Below are positions 18,207 through 27,697 of a stretch of 64,000 nucleotides of DNA, piece after piece. How positions within the stretch are numbered: the stretch's first letter is position 1; the number at the start of each line of letters is the position of its first letter. Where the stretch lies: contig NZ_CP096120.1 of the NCBI RefSeq assembly GCF_023158935.1, positions 1,240,001 through 1,304,000 of the forward strand, in the 5' to 3' direction. The DNA comes from Acinetobacter portensis. GTDB lineage: Bacteria; Pseudomonadota; Gammaproteobacteria; Pseudomonadales; Moraxellaceae. The notes beneath the pieces are model-generated. The model was given only the letters and a program-made list of their open reading frames with translations, was not told the DNA's origin and did not search any database. The position numbers and the translations under genes were made by a program.

Positions 18207-19202
18207 TTAATCGGCTGAAATATCTTCAAAAAGTACAGATGATAAATAACGCTCACCTGCATCTGGAAGTACAACGACAATTGTTTTTCCTGCATTTTCA
18301 GGGCGCGCTGCAAGTTTTGAAGCTGCTGCTAAAGCTGCACCACTTGAAATACCGACAAACAAACCTTCTTGTGTTGCAGATTTACGCGCAAACTCAATTG
18401 CTTCGGCACTTTCAATCGCAATAACTTCATCAACCAAATCTAAATCTAGGTTTTTAGGAATGAAGTTTGCACCAATACCCTGAATTTTGTGTGGACCAGG
18501 TGTTAAATCTTGTCCTTTTTTCGCTTGACCAATAATTGGCGATTCAGCAGGCTCAACAGCAACTGAATAAATTGCCTGACCTCTTACTTTTTCAAAGTAG
18601 CGTGAAATACCTGTAATTGTTCCGCCCGTACCTACGCCTGCAACAAGAATGTCAACTTTACCTTGTGTTGCAGCCCAAATTTCAGGACCTGTTGTATCTT
18701 CATGAATTTGCGGGTTTGCTGGGTTAGCAAACTGTTGAGGCAAGAAATAAAGTTCAGGGTTTTCAGCAACAAGACGCTCCGCTTCTTCTACAGCGCCTTT
18801 CATACCTTTAGCAGGCTCAGTTAAAACTAAGTTTGCACCTAAAGCTTTTAATACTTTACGGCGCTCAATACTCATACTTGCAGGCATTGTAAGTGTAATA
18901 TCATAGCCTTTAGCAGCAGCAACAAAAGCTAAAGCAATACCTGTATTACCACTTGTAGGTTCTACAATATGCATACCTGCTTTTAGTACACCACGTTTTT
19001 CAGCATCTGCAATAAGCGCAGCACCAATACGGTCTTTTACCGAAAATGCAGGATTACGACTTTCTACTTTTGCTAAAACTGTTGCGCCATTTGTTAAGCG
19101 ATTAATACGAATTAAAGGCGTATTACCAATTGCTTCTGCGTTATTGCTATAAACTGCAATTCCAAGATTTTCTGGAGTTTTGAATGCTGTATCAGTTGTC
19201 AT
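18207..19202 (-). CDS. cysK: Cysteine synthase A (O-acetylserine sulfhydrylase)
   Basis: PLP enzyme that makes cysteine from O-acetylserine and sulfide. The PLP lysine is in [11 protein letters not shown], the substrate loop is [12 protein letters not shown], and the phosphate-binding glycines are [10 protein letters not shown]. From ATG 19202 the protein has 331 aa, close to the 323 of E. coli CysK; the frame is open 15 codons further up, but ATG 19202 has AGGAA upstream and the usual family beginning. Monocistronic with its own terminator. The 260-bp region to divergent plsB holds both promoters. Confidence 0.92.
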   Translation of the reverse strand: MTTDTAFKTPENLGIAVYSNNAEAIGNTPLIRINRLTNGATVLAKVESRNPAFSVKDRIGAALIADAEKRGVLKAGMHIVEPTSGNTGIALAFVAAAKGYDITLTMPASMSIERRKVLKALGANLVLTEPAKGMKGAVEEAERLVAENPELYFLPQQFANPANPQIHEDTTGPEIWAATQGKVDILVAGVGTGGTITGISRYFEKVRGQAIYSVAVEPAESPIIGQAKKGQDLTPGPHKIQGIGANFIPKNLDLDLVDEVIAIESAEAIEFARKSATQEGLFVGISSGAALAAASKLAARPENAGKTIVVVLPDAGERYLSSVLFEDISAD

Positions 19203-19462
19203 TTCAATTCCTATATCATTATTCAATCTATAATATGAAATTATCATACATCTTTATGAATATAGAAGCGCAAAATTTATTTCATATCTGTTACAAGAAA
19301 ATGTGATTAACTATCAACTAAATATGAATAAGAATTCAGTTTTTTATGCGATTAAAATTGAAAAATAGCTGTAAAAACCTAATATAAGGTTTAACTTATG
19401 TCGTTATATCTAGATGATAATTCAATAAGCATCTTCGACAGCAATCATATTTAGGGAAAAGC

Positions 19463-21961
19463 ATGTCTAATACTCGCTATAGCAAGATTTATCGTAATCT
19501 AACCAAGAAAATTTTAGATAAAATTGTGACGCCTCAAGTATTAGGTAATACAGCAGAACTTGAGCAGAATTTTGCTCAAAATTTAGATAAAACAAAAATC
19601 TGTTATGTCATTGAAGATCCATCTGTAAGTAATACGGTACTCATAGATAAAGAAGCTTTAGAGCGTGGTTTGCCTTCTGTATATACCAATTTGAATATTG
19701 CTCATTTAAATGAAGTAGATTCTTTATTGGCTTTAAATGAAGTAGAACAAAAAAATGAAAGTTATCATTATTCTTCAAAACTTATACGCTTAATTGAAAC
19801 ATTAGAAAAAAATACAGAATACGATATTCAGCTTGTGCCCGTGACTGTGTTATGGGGACGTGCTCCAGAGTATGAAAACTCATGGTTTAAAGCACTTTTT
19901 GCAGATGCTTGGGCCAAACCCAATAAACTCAAACAAACAATTAATATCTCTTTATATGGTCGTGACAATTATATTGAGTTTCATAAGCCACTTTCTTTAC
20001 GTGAGCTTATTGAAAGAGCTAAAACAGAACATCCAAACTTTTCACCTGCCCATTTAATTGTTCAAGAGCTAGATGCCAGTTTTCATAAGCATAAAGAAGC
20101 AATTTTAGGTCCCGATTTATCTGACCGTCGAAACTTAATTAATAAGTTAATGAAAACTGAAGCTGTTCAAACCGCTATTCGTAAAGAAAGTATCGACAAA
20201 AAAGTGAGTATGTTTGAAGCAGAAAATCGTGCTAAAGGTTATTTAACCGAAATTGTTTCAGATTTTTCCTATTCAACTTTGCGTTTTGCCGAACTTGCTT
20301 TAACAAAACTTTGGACACAACTTTACGATGGTATTGAAGTTCATAATTTTGATACGGTACGAGAACTCGCAAAAGATTATGAAATTGTCTATACACCATG
20401 TCACCGTAGTCATATCGACTATTTATTACTGTCTTATGTGATATTTAATCGTGGACTCATGGTTCCGCATATCGCTGCGGGAATTAATTTGAATTTACCT
20501 ATTGTTGGTCAAATCATGCGTGGCGCAGGTGCATATTTTATTCGCCGTACTTTTAGCGGTAATGCCCTTTATTCTTCAGTGTTTAAAGAGTATTTGCATA
20601 GCCTTTTATTAAGAAATACGCCACTAGAATACTTTATTGAAGGTGGACGCTCACGTACAGGCTTATTGCTCCCACCTAAAAAAGGGATGTTGGCGATGAC
20701 GATTGAAAGTCATTTACGTGGTTCAATAAAGCCTATTGCTTTTATTCCAACTTATTTTGGTTATGAAAAGCTCATGGAAGGCACATCTTATTTAAATGAG
20801 TTGAATGGTAAACCTAAAGAAGCCGAATCTTTGTGGGGGATTTTAAACTCCGCACGTAAAATTGAAAAAGTTTTTGGTCAAGTGTATGTAAACTTTGGCG
20901 AGCCAATCTTTTTAAATAATGTGTTAAAGGACAATCGCGCAGAAAATATAAGCTTAAAACTGAATGATGAATTACCTGAAGCTGTCACCAAAACAGTCGA
21001 TCAAACAGCAAATGAAATTTTAGAGAATATTAATAAGGCTGTAGTGATTAACCCGATTTCTATTATTTCGCTCATTTTATTGAATACTAAAAATCACACG
21101 CTTCCTCAAGAAAATTTAATTCAACAAATTCGTGTTTTCAAAGATTTACTAAAATCGTTGAAATATGATGAACGTATGATTGTTACAGATTTATCTGATC
21201 TCGAAATTATTGAATATGCGCATAAATTGAAGCAAGTTGAACTTTATACAGAAAATGAAGAATTATTTGTTCGTGTAGTAGAAAGTCAGAAAGTACTATT
21301 GAGTTATTTTAGTAATAATATTCTGCACTGTTTTATTCTGCCATCAATTATTTGCTCTCTCATACAATCTAATGCTGCAACTTCAATTACGGCGTTAAAA
21401 CAGCGTGTGAATCAGCTTTATCCTTTCTTTAAAGAAGAATTCTTTCTGAAGTGGAATACAGATGAATTAGATACTGAAATTGATAAAATACTGAATGAAT
21501 TATCAATATTAAGTGCGATCAATATTCAAAATAATAAAATTTATCTTAATGAGAGCGATAGTCATAATACTGTAATGACATTGACAGTACTATCAGAGTT
21601 AAGCTTAAATAATATGGTGCTTATTTCTCAGCTTATTCCAAGATTTAGTTCAAAAATAGAGCTTGATTTTAAAACTTTGGAAAAACTTGCAAAAGCAACG
21701 CTTAAAAATCTTTCTGTGCAAGAAGGTTTTCGTTCAGGATATTACTTTGACAGTGCTACTTTACGAAGTTTTATAACAGCATTAACGCAAAATGAGCTTC
21801 TTGCTTCAAGTCATCCTGTTATTCACCCTATTTCCAATTTTGAAATGCAAATTTTAGATTATTTTTCTTGGTATAAACCACAGTTAATTGAGCTTATTTA
21901 TGCCTCTAGTCAGTTCACTGAAAAAGAGTTAAAACAATTTAAAGATGCAAGTAAAAAATAG
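19463..21961 (+). CDS. plsB: Glycerol-3-phosphate 1-O-acyltransferase
   Basis: 832-aa membrane-associated enzyme that makes the first acylation of glycerol-3-phosphate with acyl-CoA or acyl-ACP in phospholipid synthesis. The acyltransferase HX4D motif lies in CHRSHIDYLLLSY (near residue 313) and the substrate motif in EGGRSRTG (near 393). Length fits PlsB (about 807 in E. coli). Monocistronic, divergent from cysK. The start follows an AGGGAAA ribosome site. Confidence 0.93.
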   Translation: MSNTRYSKIYRNLTKKILDKIVTPQVLGNTAELEQNFAQNLDKTKICYVIEDPSVSNTVLIDKEALERGLPSVYTNLNIAHLNEVDSLLALNEVEQKNESYHYSSKLIRLIETLEKNTEYDIQLVPVTVLWGRAPEYENSWFKALFADAWAKPNKLKQTINISLYGRDNYIEFHKPLSLRELIERAKTEHPNFSPAHLIVQELDASFHKHKEAILGPDLSDRRNLINKLMKTEAVQTAIRKESIDKKVSMFEAENRAKGYLTEIVSDFSYSTLRFAELALTKLWTQLYDGIEVHNFDTVRELAKDYEIVYTPCHRSHIDYLLLSYVIFNRGLMVPHIAAGINLNLPIVGQIMRGAGAYFIRRTFSGNALYSSVFKEYLHSLLLRNTPLEYFIEGGRSRTGLLLPPKKGMLAMTIESHLRGSIKPIAFIPTYFGYEKLMEGTSYLNELNGKPKEAESLWGILNSARKIEKVFGQVYVNFGEPIFLNNVLKDNRAENISLKLNDELPEAVTKTVDQTANEILENINKAVVINPISIISLILLNTKNHTLPQENLIQQIRVFKDLLKSLKYDERMIVTDLSDLEIIEYAHKLKQVELYTENEELFVRVVESQKVLLSYFSNNILHCFILPSIICSLIQSNAATSITALKQRVNQLYPFFKEEFFLKWNTDELDTEIDKILNELSILSAINIQNNKIYLNESDSHNTVMTLTVLSELSLNNMVLISQLIPRFSSKIELDFKTLEKLAKATLKNLSVQEGFRSGYYFDSATLRSFITALTQNELLASSHPVIHPISNFEMQILDYFSWYKPQLIELIYASSQFTEKELKQFKDASKK

Positions 21962-22001
21962 TTTTTCATATATTATTTAGTTAAGTTAAATTAATTTATC
22001 A

Positions 22002-22034
22002 TATATGCTTATAAATAAAATTGGTAAGCATATA
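22002..22034. promoter_or_regulatory. 10-bp inverted repeat, candidate operator of the ArsR/BigR-like gene
   Basis: TATATGCTTA (22002-22011) and TAAGCATATA (22025-22034) are exact reverse complements 13 bp apart, in the promoter region 90 bp before the regulator's ATG. AT-rich dyads of this type bind ArsR/BigR dimers; autoregulation is inferred. Confidence 0.6.
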
Positions 22035-22123
22035 ATAATGACCCATGAATAATACGACTAAATGCGCATGAATAAAGGGTTCTAGCATCATATACTAAGG
22101 CTCTTTTCTCATGGGGAGTAGTA

Positions 22124-22429
22124 ATGAACAGCGGCTTTCAGATTCATTCTATACAGAATTCTTCCGAGCGTTTAGTTGGTGTTTTAAAATCAATTGCGAA
22201 TACGGATCGACTTCTAATTTTATGTCATGTTGCAAAAGCAGAACTCAATGTTTCTCAAATTGAAAATCTGACGAAAATTAGCCAGCCCACACTTTCTCAA
22301 CAGCTTATGGTGTTGAGAAAAAGTAATATGGTGCAAACACGTAGAGATGGAAAGCAAATTTTTTACAGTATCAAAGATCCTAAAATCTTAGAGGTTCTTC
22401 GAGTCTTACAAACCTTATATTGTTCTTAA
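22124..22429 (+). CDS. ArsR-family regulator, BigR/SqrR-like persulfide sensor
   Basis: 101-aa winged-helix repressor. The recognition helix region reads SQPTLSQQLMVLRKS and the wing TRRDGKQIFYSI. It has only two candidate sensory cysteines, Cys34 (LLILCHV) and Cys100 (LYCS), 66 residues apart, the same spacing as C41/C107 of SqrR. It lacks the ELCVCDL metal motif of classic ArsR. SqrR/BigR proteins form a sulfur bridge with persulfides and release DNA. The start has a GGGGAG ribosome site. A SulP transporter gene follows after a terminator, so a sulfur-linked role is likely. Assignment is inference from spacing and context. Confidence 0.8.
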   Translation: MNSGFQIHSIQNSSERLVGVLKSIANTDRLLILCHVAKAELNVSQIENLTKISQPTLSQQLMVLRKSNMVQTRRDGKQIFYSIKDPKILEVLRVLQTLYCS

Positions 22430-22450
22430 GTTGTTCATACTATTAAATTA

Positions 22451-22492
22451 AAAAAAGCTAAGATAATCTCACAAGATTTCTTAGCTTTTTTT
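22451..22492 (+). terminator. Terminator after the ArsR-like gene
   Basis: AAAAAAGCTAAGA (22451-22463) and TCTTAGCTTTTTT (22479-22491) pair fully and end in a T run, separating the regulator from sulP. Confidence 0.9.
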
Positions 22493-22530
22493 ATGCATAA
22501 TATATATCAAATTATGATTTAAAGATTTTT

Positions 22531-24261
22531 ATGCCAAATAGCAAGTCAACGCTTCTTGAGAAAATTCCAGCTTGGTCATGGCTACGTCATTACAATCAAG
22601 ATGCGTTTAAGTCTGATTTGTTGTCTTCCTTTATTGTAATTGCAATGTTAGTACCTCAGGGAATGGCATACGCTATGGTTGCTGGTTTACCACCAGTTAT
22701 GGGGCTATATGCGAGTATTGTCCCTATGATCATTTATGCAATGGTCGGTAGTAGCCCAACTCTCTCTATAGGACCTGTGGCAATTATCTCAATGATGACT
22801 TTTGCCACCCTCAATCCGCTATTTGAAATTGGTTCACCGGTTTATATTCAAGCAGCTTGCTTACTTGCACTGCTTGTTGGCATTATTTCTTTGTTCTTAG
22901 GAATATTCAAATTTGGCTTTTTAATCCAGCTGATTAGCCATCCTGTTATTAAAAGTTTCATTATTGCATCAGCACTTTTAATTGCTTTGGGACAACTCAA
23001 ATTTTTATTTAATGTTCCTTTAAATGCCAATAATGTTCCTGAATTTCTAAAGAGCCTATTTGAATATTTTTCTTATATTCATATGCAAAGTCTTTTCTTT
23101 GGGCTAAGTGCAATTTTATTCTTAATTTCTGTTCCTAAAATTTTTAGTCATCCAACTGTTCGTGGCTTACTCAATGCATCCGTTTTCTTATCTCGTGCAG
23201 TTCCACTATTTTTAGTGGTTGTATCCATTGCTTTGGTTTATTTTTTAAATCTACAAAATTATGGCATTAAAACCGTCGGTATTATTCCATCGGGCTTTCC
23301 CCCATTAAGTATGCCTTTTTGGACTTGGGAATTAGCGATTCAACTACTTCCTGGTGCAGCTATGATTGCAATGATTAGTTTTGTTGAATCTTTATCTATT
23401 GCTCAAGCTACAGCATTACAACAACGTAGCCAATTGAATAGTAACCAAGAACTCATTGCATTAGGTTTAGCGAATATTGGTGCAGGAGTAACTTCTGCAT
23501 TTCCTGTAACAGGCAGTTTATCTCGTACAGTCGTTAATGCAGATGCAGGAGCGAAAACACCACTTGCAGGAGTTTTCTCTTCATTATTCATTGTGGTTGT
23601 TAGTTTATATTTCACAGGATTTTTTAGCGATTTACCTTTAGCTGTACTTGCTGCAACAATTATTGTATCTATTTGGAAGCTTGTAGAATTCAAACCATTT
23701 TTTGAAACGTGGCAATATTCAAAAGCCGATGGTATTGCAATGTGGGTCACTTTCTTTGGTGTGGTCTGTATTGATATTTCTACAGGGTTAATTATTGGTA
23801 TTGTTTCAACATTTATTCTAATGCTTTGGCGTATTAGTCGCCCTCACATTGCTGTCATTGGCTTAATTGAAGGCACGCATCATTTTCGTAATATTCAAAG
23901 ATACGATGTAGTGACCAATCCTCACATTTTATCTATTCGTGTAGATGAAAATCTGACCTTCTTAAATGCAAATGCATTAAAAGGCTTTCTCATTAACGAA
24001 GTGAGTCAAAATCATAATCTAAAGCATGTTGTTTTAAATTGCTCAAGTATTAGTGGTATCGACTTAAGTTCTTTAGAAATGCTTGAAGATTTAAATTTAG
24101 AATTGGCTAAACTCAACATCTGTTTAAACCTATCCGAAATCAAAGGACCTGTTATGGATAATTTGCAAAATTCAAAATTATTAGCACATTTAAAAGGACG
24201 AGTTTTTCTTACTCACTACGAAGCCACACAAGTGCTTTCCAAAGATGTGAATATCGAGTAG
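22531..24261 (+). CDS. SulP-family inorganic anion transporter
   Basis: 576-aa inner-membrane protein with about 12-14 hydrophobic segments (20-430) and a cytoplasmic STAS domain (about 445-560, including CSSISGIDLSSLEML). Signature VPQGMAYAMVAGLPPVMGLY near 43-62. Family members carry sulfate, bicarbonate or dicarboxylates with protons or sodium. The neighbouring persulfide-type regulator makes sulfate or another sulfur oxyanion a reasonable guess, but bicarbonate carriers look the same at this level. Confidence 0.85.
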   Translation: MPNSKSTLLEKIPAWSWLRHYNQDAFKSDLLSSFIVIAMLVPQGMAYAMVAGLPPVMGLYASIVPMIIYAMVGSSPTLSIGPVAIISMMTFATLNPLFEIGSPVYIQAACLLALLVGIISLFLGIFKFGFLIQLISHPVIKSFIIASALLIALGQLKFLFNVPLNANNVPEFLKSLFEYFSYIHMQSLFFGLSAILFLISVPKIFSHPTVRGLLNASVFLSRAVPLFLVVVSIALVYFLNLQNYGIKTVGIIPSGFPPLSMPFWTWELAIQLLPGAAMIAMISFVESLSIAQATALQQRSQLNSNQELIALGLANIGAGVTSAFPVTGSLSRTVVNADAGAKTPLAGVFSSLFIVVVSLYFTGFFSDLPLAVLAATIIVSIWKLVEFKPFFETWQYSKADGIAMWVTFFGVVCIDISTGLIIGIVSTFILMLWRISRPHIAVIGLIEGTHHFRNIQRYDVVTNPHILSIRVDENLTFLNANALKGFLINEVSQNHNLKHVVLNCSSISGIDLSSLEMLEDLNLELAKLNICLNLSEIKGPVMDNLQNSKLLAHLKGRVFLTHYEATQVLSKDVNIE

Positions 24262-24471
24262 ATTATTGCTCACAAAAACCACTAAATTAATGGATTTAGT
24301 ACAAATACTGGTGTTATATTTTTTAAAATATAATGTAAAACAATAAAATTTGACTGTAAAAATAATGGCTTATTTTTATATTGAAATTATTTTTTTAGCT
24401 ATATCAATTTTCAGTATAAAATATGCAACTAATTTTATATATGTCCTCGTAGTTTCTGACAAGGCTCTCCT

Positions 24472-25665
24472 ATGTTTTCTGCTTTTACGCGATTAAGTTT
24501 AGTCCAACGAATTATTATTGCCATCATTCTTGGTGTTGCAGTTGCCATCATTTTCCCTAACGCAGCTCCTTATTTAAGTCTACTTGGTGATTTATTCATT
24601 AAAGCGCTTAAGTCTGTTGCACCTATTCTAGTTTTCGTTTTAGTTTTAGCTTCTATTGCTAATTTTAAAATTGGAAGTAGTAATGCTTACATCAAACCAA
24701 TTATCGTGATGTATGCGGTAGGCATGTTCTTAGCAGCTTTAAGTGCTGTTATCGTAAGTATGGTTTTCCCAAGTGAACTATTCTTAAAAGTTGCACAAAC
24801 AGACATGACACCTCCGGGTAGCCTGGCTGAAATTTTAAAGAATTTACTTTTAAGCTTTGTTGCAAACCCTGTAACAGCAATTAGTGAAGCCAACTTTATT
24901 GGTATTTTAGCTTGGGCTGTCGCACTTGGTATTGCATTTAGACATGCATCAGACACAACTAAATCATTCCTTACAGATGCAGCTGATGCGGTAAACCGTG
25001 TTATTCGTTTAGTGATTGCATTTGCACCTGTAGGTATTTTCGGTTTGGTTGCTGTTACCTTTGCAGATTCTGGCTTAAAAACACTCGCAAGCTATGCACA
25101 CCTTCTTACTGTATTAATAGGCACAATGTTCTTTGTAGCATTAGTTATTAACCCTATTATGGTTGCAGTAATGACACGCTCTAATCCATATCCATTGGTT
25201 TTCCAATGTTTACGTGAAAGTGGTATTACAGCCTTCTTTACGCGTAGCTCTGCAGCAAACATTCCTGTGAACTTAGATTTGGCAAAACGTTTAGGTGTAC
25301 CAGAATCTACTGCAAGTGTTGCAATTCCACTTGGTGCTGCAATTAACATGGCTGGTGCTTCTGTAACGATTACAGTTTTAACGCTAGCAACTGTTCATAC
25401 ATTAGGTATTCATGTTGATTTCACTACAATGTTAATTTTATCTGTAGTAGCAACGGTTTCTGCATGTGGTGCTTCGGGCGTTGCAGGTGGATCTTTACTG
25501 CTTATTCCAGTTGCTTGTGGCTTATTTGGTATTAGTTCAGATATCGCGATGCAAGTTGTAGCTGTAGGTATGGTCATTAGTGTTTTACAAGACTCAACAG
25601 AAACAGCATTAAACTCTTCGACTGACGTATTATTTACAGCGGCCGTTGATCGTGGTTTAAGATAA
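24472..25665 (+). CDS. sstT: Serine/threonine:sodium symporter
   Basis: 397-aa inner-membrane carrier of the dicarboxylate/amino acid:cation symporter family. The conserved [10 protein letters not shown] segment, GAAINMAGA and the STDVLF end fit SstT (about 414 aa in E. coli) better than GltP. It imports serine and threonine with sodium. Start ATG 24472 lies just downstream of AAGG. Confidence 0.9.
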   Translation: MFSAFTRLSLVQRIIIAIILGVAVAIIFPNAAPYLSLLGDLFIKALKSVAPILVFVLVLASIANFKIGSSNAYIKPIIVMYAVGMFLAALSAVIVSMVFPSELFLKVAQTDMTPPGSLAEILKNLLLSFVANPVTAISEANFIGILAWAVALGIAFRHASDTTKSFLTDAADAVNRVIRLVIAFAPVGIFGLVAVTFADSGLKTLASYAHLLTVLIGTMFFVALVINPIMVAVMTRSNPYPLVFQCLRESGITAFFTRSSAANIPVNLDLAKRLGVPESTASVAIPLGAAINMAGASVTITVLTLATVHTLGIHVDFTTMLILSVVATVSACGASGVAGGSLLLIPVACGLFGISSDIAMQVVAVGMVISVLQDSTETALNSSTDVLFTAAVDRGLR

Positions 25666-25698
25666 GTTATTAAAATTATTAACTTAGTATAGAAAGCT

Positions 25699-26370
25699 AT
25701 GCCACTTCAAACTTTGCCATATTGGCTTCAATTTGGGACTTTTTTTCTTGCGATAAATGCAGGAATTGTGAATGTACTTGGTCTTGTGACCGTACTTCAT
25801 CAATCTGTTTCACATATGACGGGAAATGTCAGTGTATTTGCACTGGCATTACTCGATTGGAATTTGGCACAGCTTCTCTATTTATTTCTTATTGTGGTCT
25901 GTTATGTAATAGGCTCATTCTATAGTGGGTTTATTCTAGGAAATAGTCACTTTAGCTTAGGTCGCCGTTATGGTTTCCCTTTAAGCTTAGTGGCTTTTTT
26001 TATTTTTTTCTGTTGGGCATTTTTACCCTATTTCCCTCGCTATGCATTACTTTGGGCAAGTGCTGCAATGGGTGTACAAAATGCAATGATCAGCCACTAT
26101 AAAGGCACAATCATTCGTACAACGCATTTATCTGGTGTACTTACAGATTTAGGTTTAGCATTGGGTTACTGCTTACGCGGCTTAGATGTAGATAAAAAGC
26201 GCGTAGTTTTACATTTACTCATATTAATTGGTTTTTTAATTGGCGGGATTATTGCGGCAGCTCTTTATCCGCGATTACAATTAGACTCTTTCCTTGTACC
26301 TGCAAGTTTAAGTTTAATATTAAGCTTCATTTACTGGGGCGTTTATTTCCGTTATCGATACAAAGTATAG
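25699..26370 (+). CDS. YoaK/DUF1275 family membrane protein
   Basis: 223-aa protein with six hydrophobic segments and the DUF1275 marks INAGIVNVLGL, SHMTGNVS and AMGVQNAMIS. Function of the family is not known. It lies 33 bp after sstT and 14 bp before the DUF2058 gene, so the three probably form one transcript. Confidence 0.85.
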   Translation: MPLQTLPYWLQFGTFFLAINAGIVNVLGLVTVLHQSVSHMTGNVSVFALALLDWNLAQLLYLFLIVVCYVIGSFYSGFILGNSHFSLGRRYGFPLSLVAFFIFFCWAFLPYFPRYALLWASAAMGVQNAMISHYKGTIIRTTHLSGVLTDLGLALGYCLRGLDVDKKRVVLHLLILIGFLIGGIIAAALYPRLQLDSFLVPASLSLILSFIYWGVYFRYRYKV

Positions 26371-26384
26371 GTTCTTAATTTCTC

Positions 26385-26921
26385 ATGGTTAAAAATGCAC
26401 TCCAAGCTCAGTTACTTAAAGCGGGTTTAGTCGATAATAAAAAAGCGAAAAAACTATCTAAACAAGCCGTACATGAAAAACGCACTGGCGATAGTAACGA
26501 TACTGAAATTAAAGCTAAAATTGAGCAAGATAAACAAGCAAAACTTGCTAAAGATCAAGCAATTGAACTAGAGAAAAAAGCGATCTTACAAGAAAAAGAA
26601 TTAAACGCTGCAATTGTGCAAATGATTAGTCAGCATAAAATTCACGATACTGATGGTGATGTGTCTTATCAATTTATTGATGAAACTAAAATTAAAAAAG
26701 TTTATATCAATCAACAAATTTATAATGCCTTGGTTGCTGGTAGCTTAGTAATAGCAAAAGATGGTGAAAGCTATGCATTCTTACCAAAAGCACTTGCAGA
26801 TCGTATTAACAGCAAATTAGAAGGTTTTATTATTGTTAATAATTCTGAAAAAAATGAAGCAACAACAGATGAAGAAGATCCGTATGCTGCTTATGTTATT
26901 CCAGATGATTTAATGTGGTAA
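26385..26921 (+). CDS. DUF2058 family protein (YaiL-like)
   Basis: 178-aa soluble protein: Lys-rich coiled N-terminal half (about 1-80) with the typical start NALQAQLLKAGLVDNKKAKK, and a C-terminal globular half ending DEEDPYAAYVIPDDLMW, both hallmarks of DUF2058/YaiL nucleoprotein-like proteins. Role unknown; nucleic-acid contact is suggested by charge only. Last gene of the sstT group, followed by a strong terminator. Confidence 0.85.
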   Translation: MVKNALQAQLLKAGLVDNKKAKKLSKQAVHEKRTGDSNDTEIKAKIEQDKQAKLAKDQAIELEKKAILQEKELNAAIVQMISQHKIHDTDGDVSYQFIDETKIKKVYINQQIYNALVAGSLVIAKDGESYAFLPKALADRINSKLEGFIIVNNSEKNEATTDEEDPYAAYVIPDDLMW

Positions 26922-26940
26922 TGCTCCGAAATTAAAAAGT

Positions 26941-26970
26941 AAAAAGCCCCTATTTGTAGGGGCTTTTTTT
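26941..26970. terminator. Bidirectional terminator
   Basis: AAAAAGCCCCTA (26941-26952), loop TTTG, TAGGGGCTTTTT (26957-26968), between the DUF2058 gene and the convergent secreted-protein gene. Confidence 0.92.
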
Positions 26971-26971
26971 A

Positions 26972-27432
26972 TTATTCAAATGGAATTGAGAAACCTACCG
27001 AACCTGGTTTTTTAGATTGATCGTGCATTTTCAAGATATTAATTTCTTTTTGATATTGTTTATTACTCATTTTTCCATCATCACGAGCTTTTTTAAGGGC
27101 ATCAACTCTTTGAGCATTCACATGATTATTTAAACCTGAATAATTGCGTTGGTTGAATAAATACTGTGATTTTTCATGTTCACTCATATTTACCGTAGCA
27201 GAAGAATCCCATTTTGTAGATGAATCCCAATCTAATGTAGGTTTGGCAGGTTGTGGTTCATTCTTTTTTGCTAATTCAAAAAAATCAACGTTGTGTTGAC
27301 CATTCGTAGCGTCACTATTCATTTCTTGAGCATCTTGCTGAAGAAAAGTTTACTTTTTACATTGGTATTCGCATATACAGAAAATGGAAAAATAAATGAT
27401 ATTGCCATTAAAAATGGAACATACGTTTTCAT
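26972..27432 (-). pseudogene. Small secreted protein gene broken by a frameshift
   Basis: Two frames together look like one gene. From ATG 27432 a 37-codon frame encodes a signal peptide (KTYVPFLMAISFIFPFSVYA, then NTN) and stops at 27319-27321. The body, 116 aa from ATG 27322, reads on in another frame and ends SVGFSIPFE; upstream of its ATG that frame already reads LQQDAQE. Adding one base in the TTTT run near 27351 would join them as NVKSKLFLQQDAQEMNSD. The C-terminal half (DALKKARDDGKMSNKQYQKE) resembles a SHOCT-type helical pair. Otherwise unrecognised. A sequencing error in the homopolymer would also explain it. Confidence 0.65.
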
Positions 27433-27516
27433 AAAATTCTCAAATTAATTATAAAACACAATTTTTATTGTGGATTATTTTAATGAAACGCGGCGGTAAC
27501 ATTGTTGTATTTATAT

Positions 27517-27552
27517 TGTTTCACAAGAAACATCATGCATTTTAAAATGCAT
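27517..27552. promoter_or_regulatory. Paired dyads upstream of the ABC transporter gene
   Basis: TGTTTC-ACAA-GAAACA (27517-27532) is followed by the perfect 18-bp palindrome ATGCATTTTAAAATGCAT (27535-27552). They lie in the 250-bp gap between the divergent secreted-protein and ABC genes. The rest of the gap shows only AT-rich promoter-like sequence. Confidence 0.4.
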
Positions 27553-27697
27553 TAATCTTTACTAAATCTGAGTAACAAAGTTCAACTCCCCTTTAACAGC
27601 ATCATTTCATGATAAACTTTAGCCGAATAAATAAGTTTAAATTATTTTAATAAAGTAAATGGTTTAAGTTTTTGTATAGTTAAAAGTGAGTATAAAT

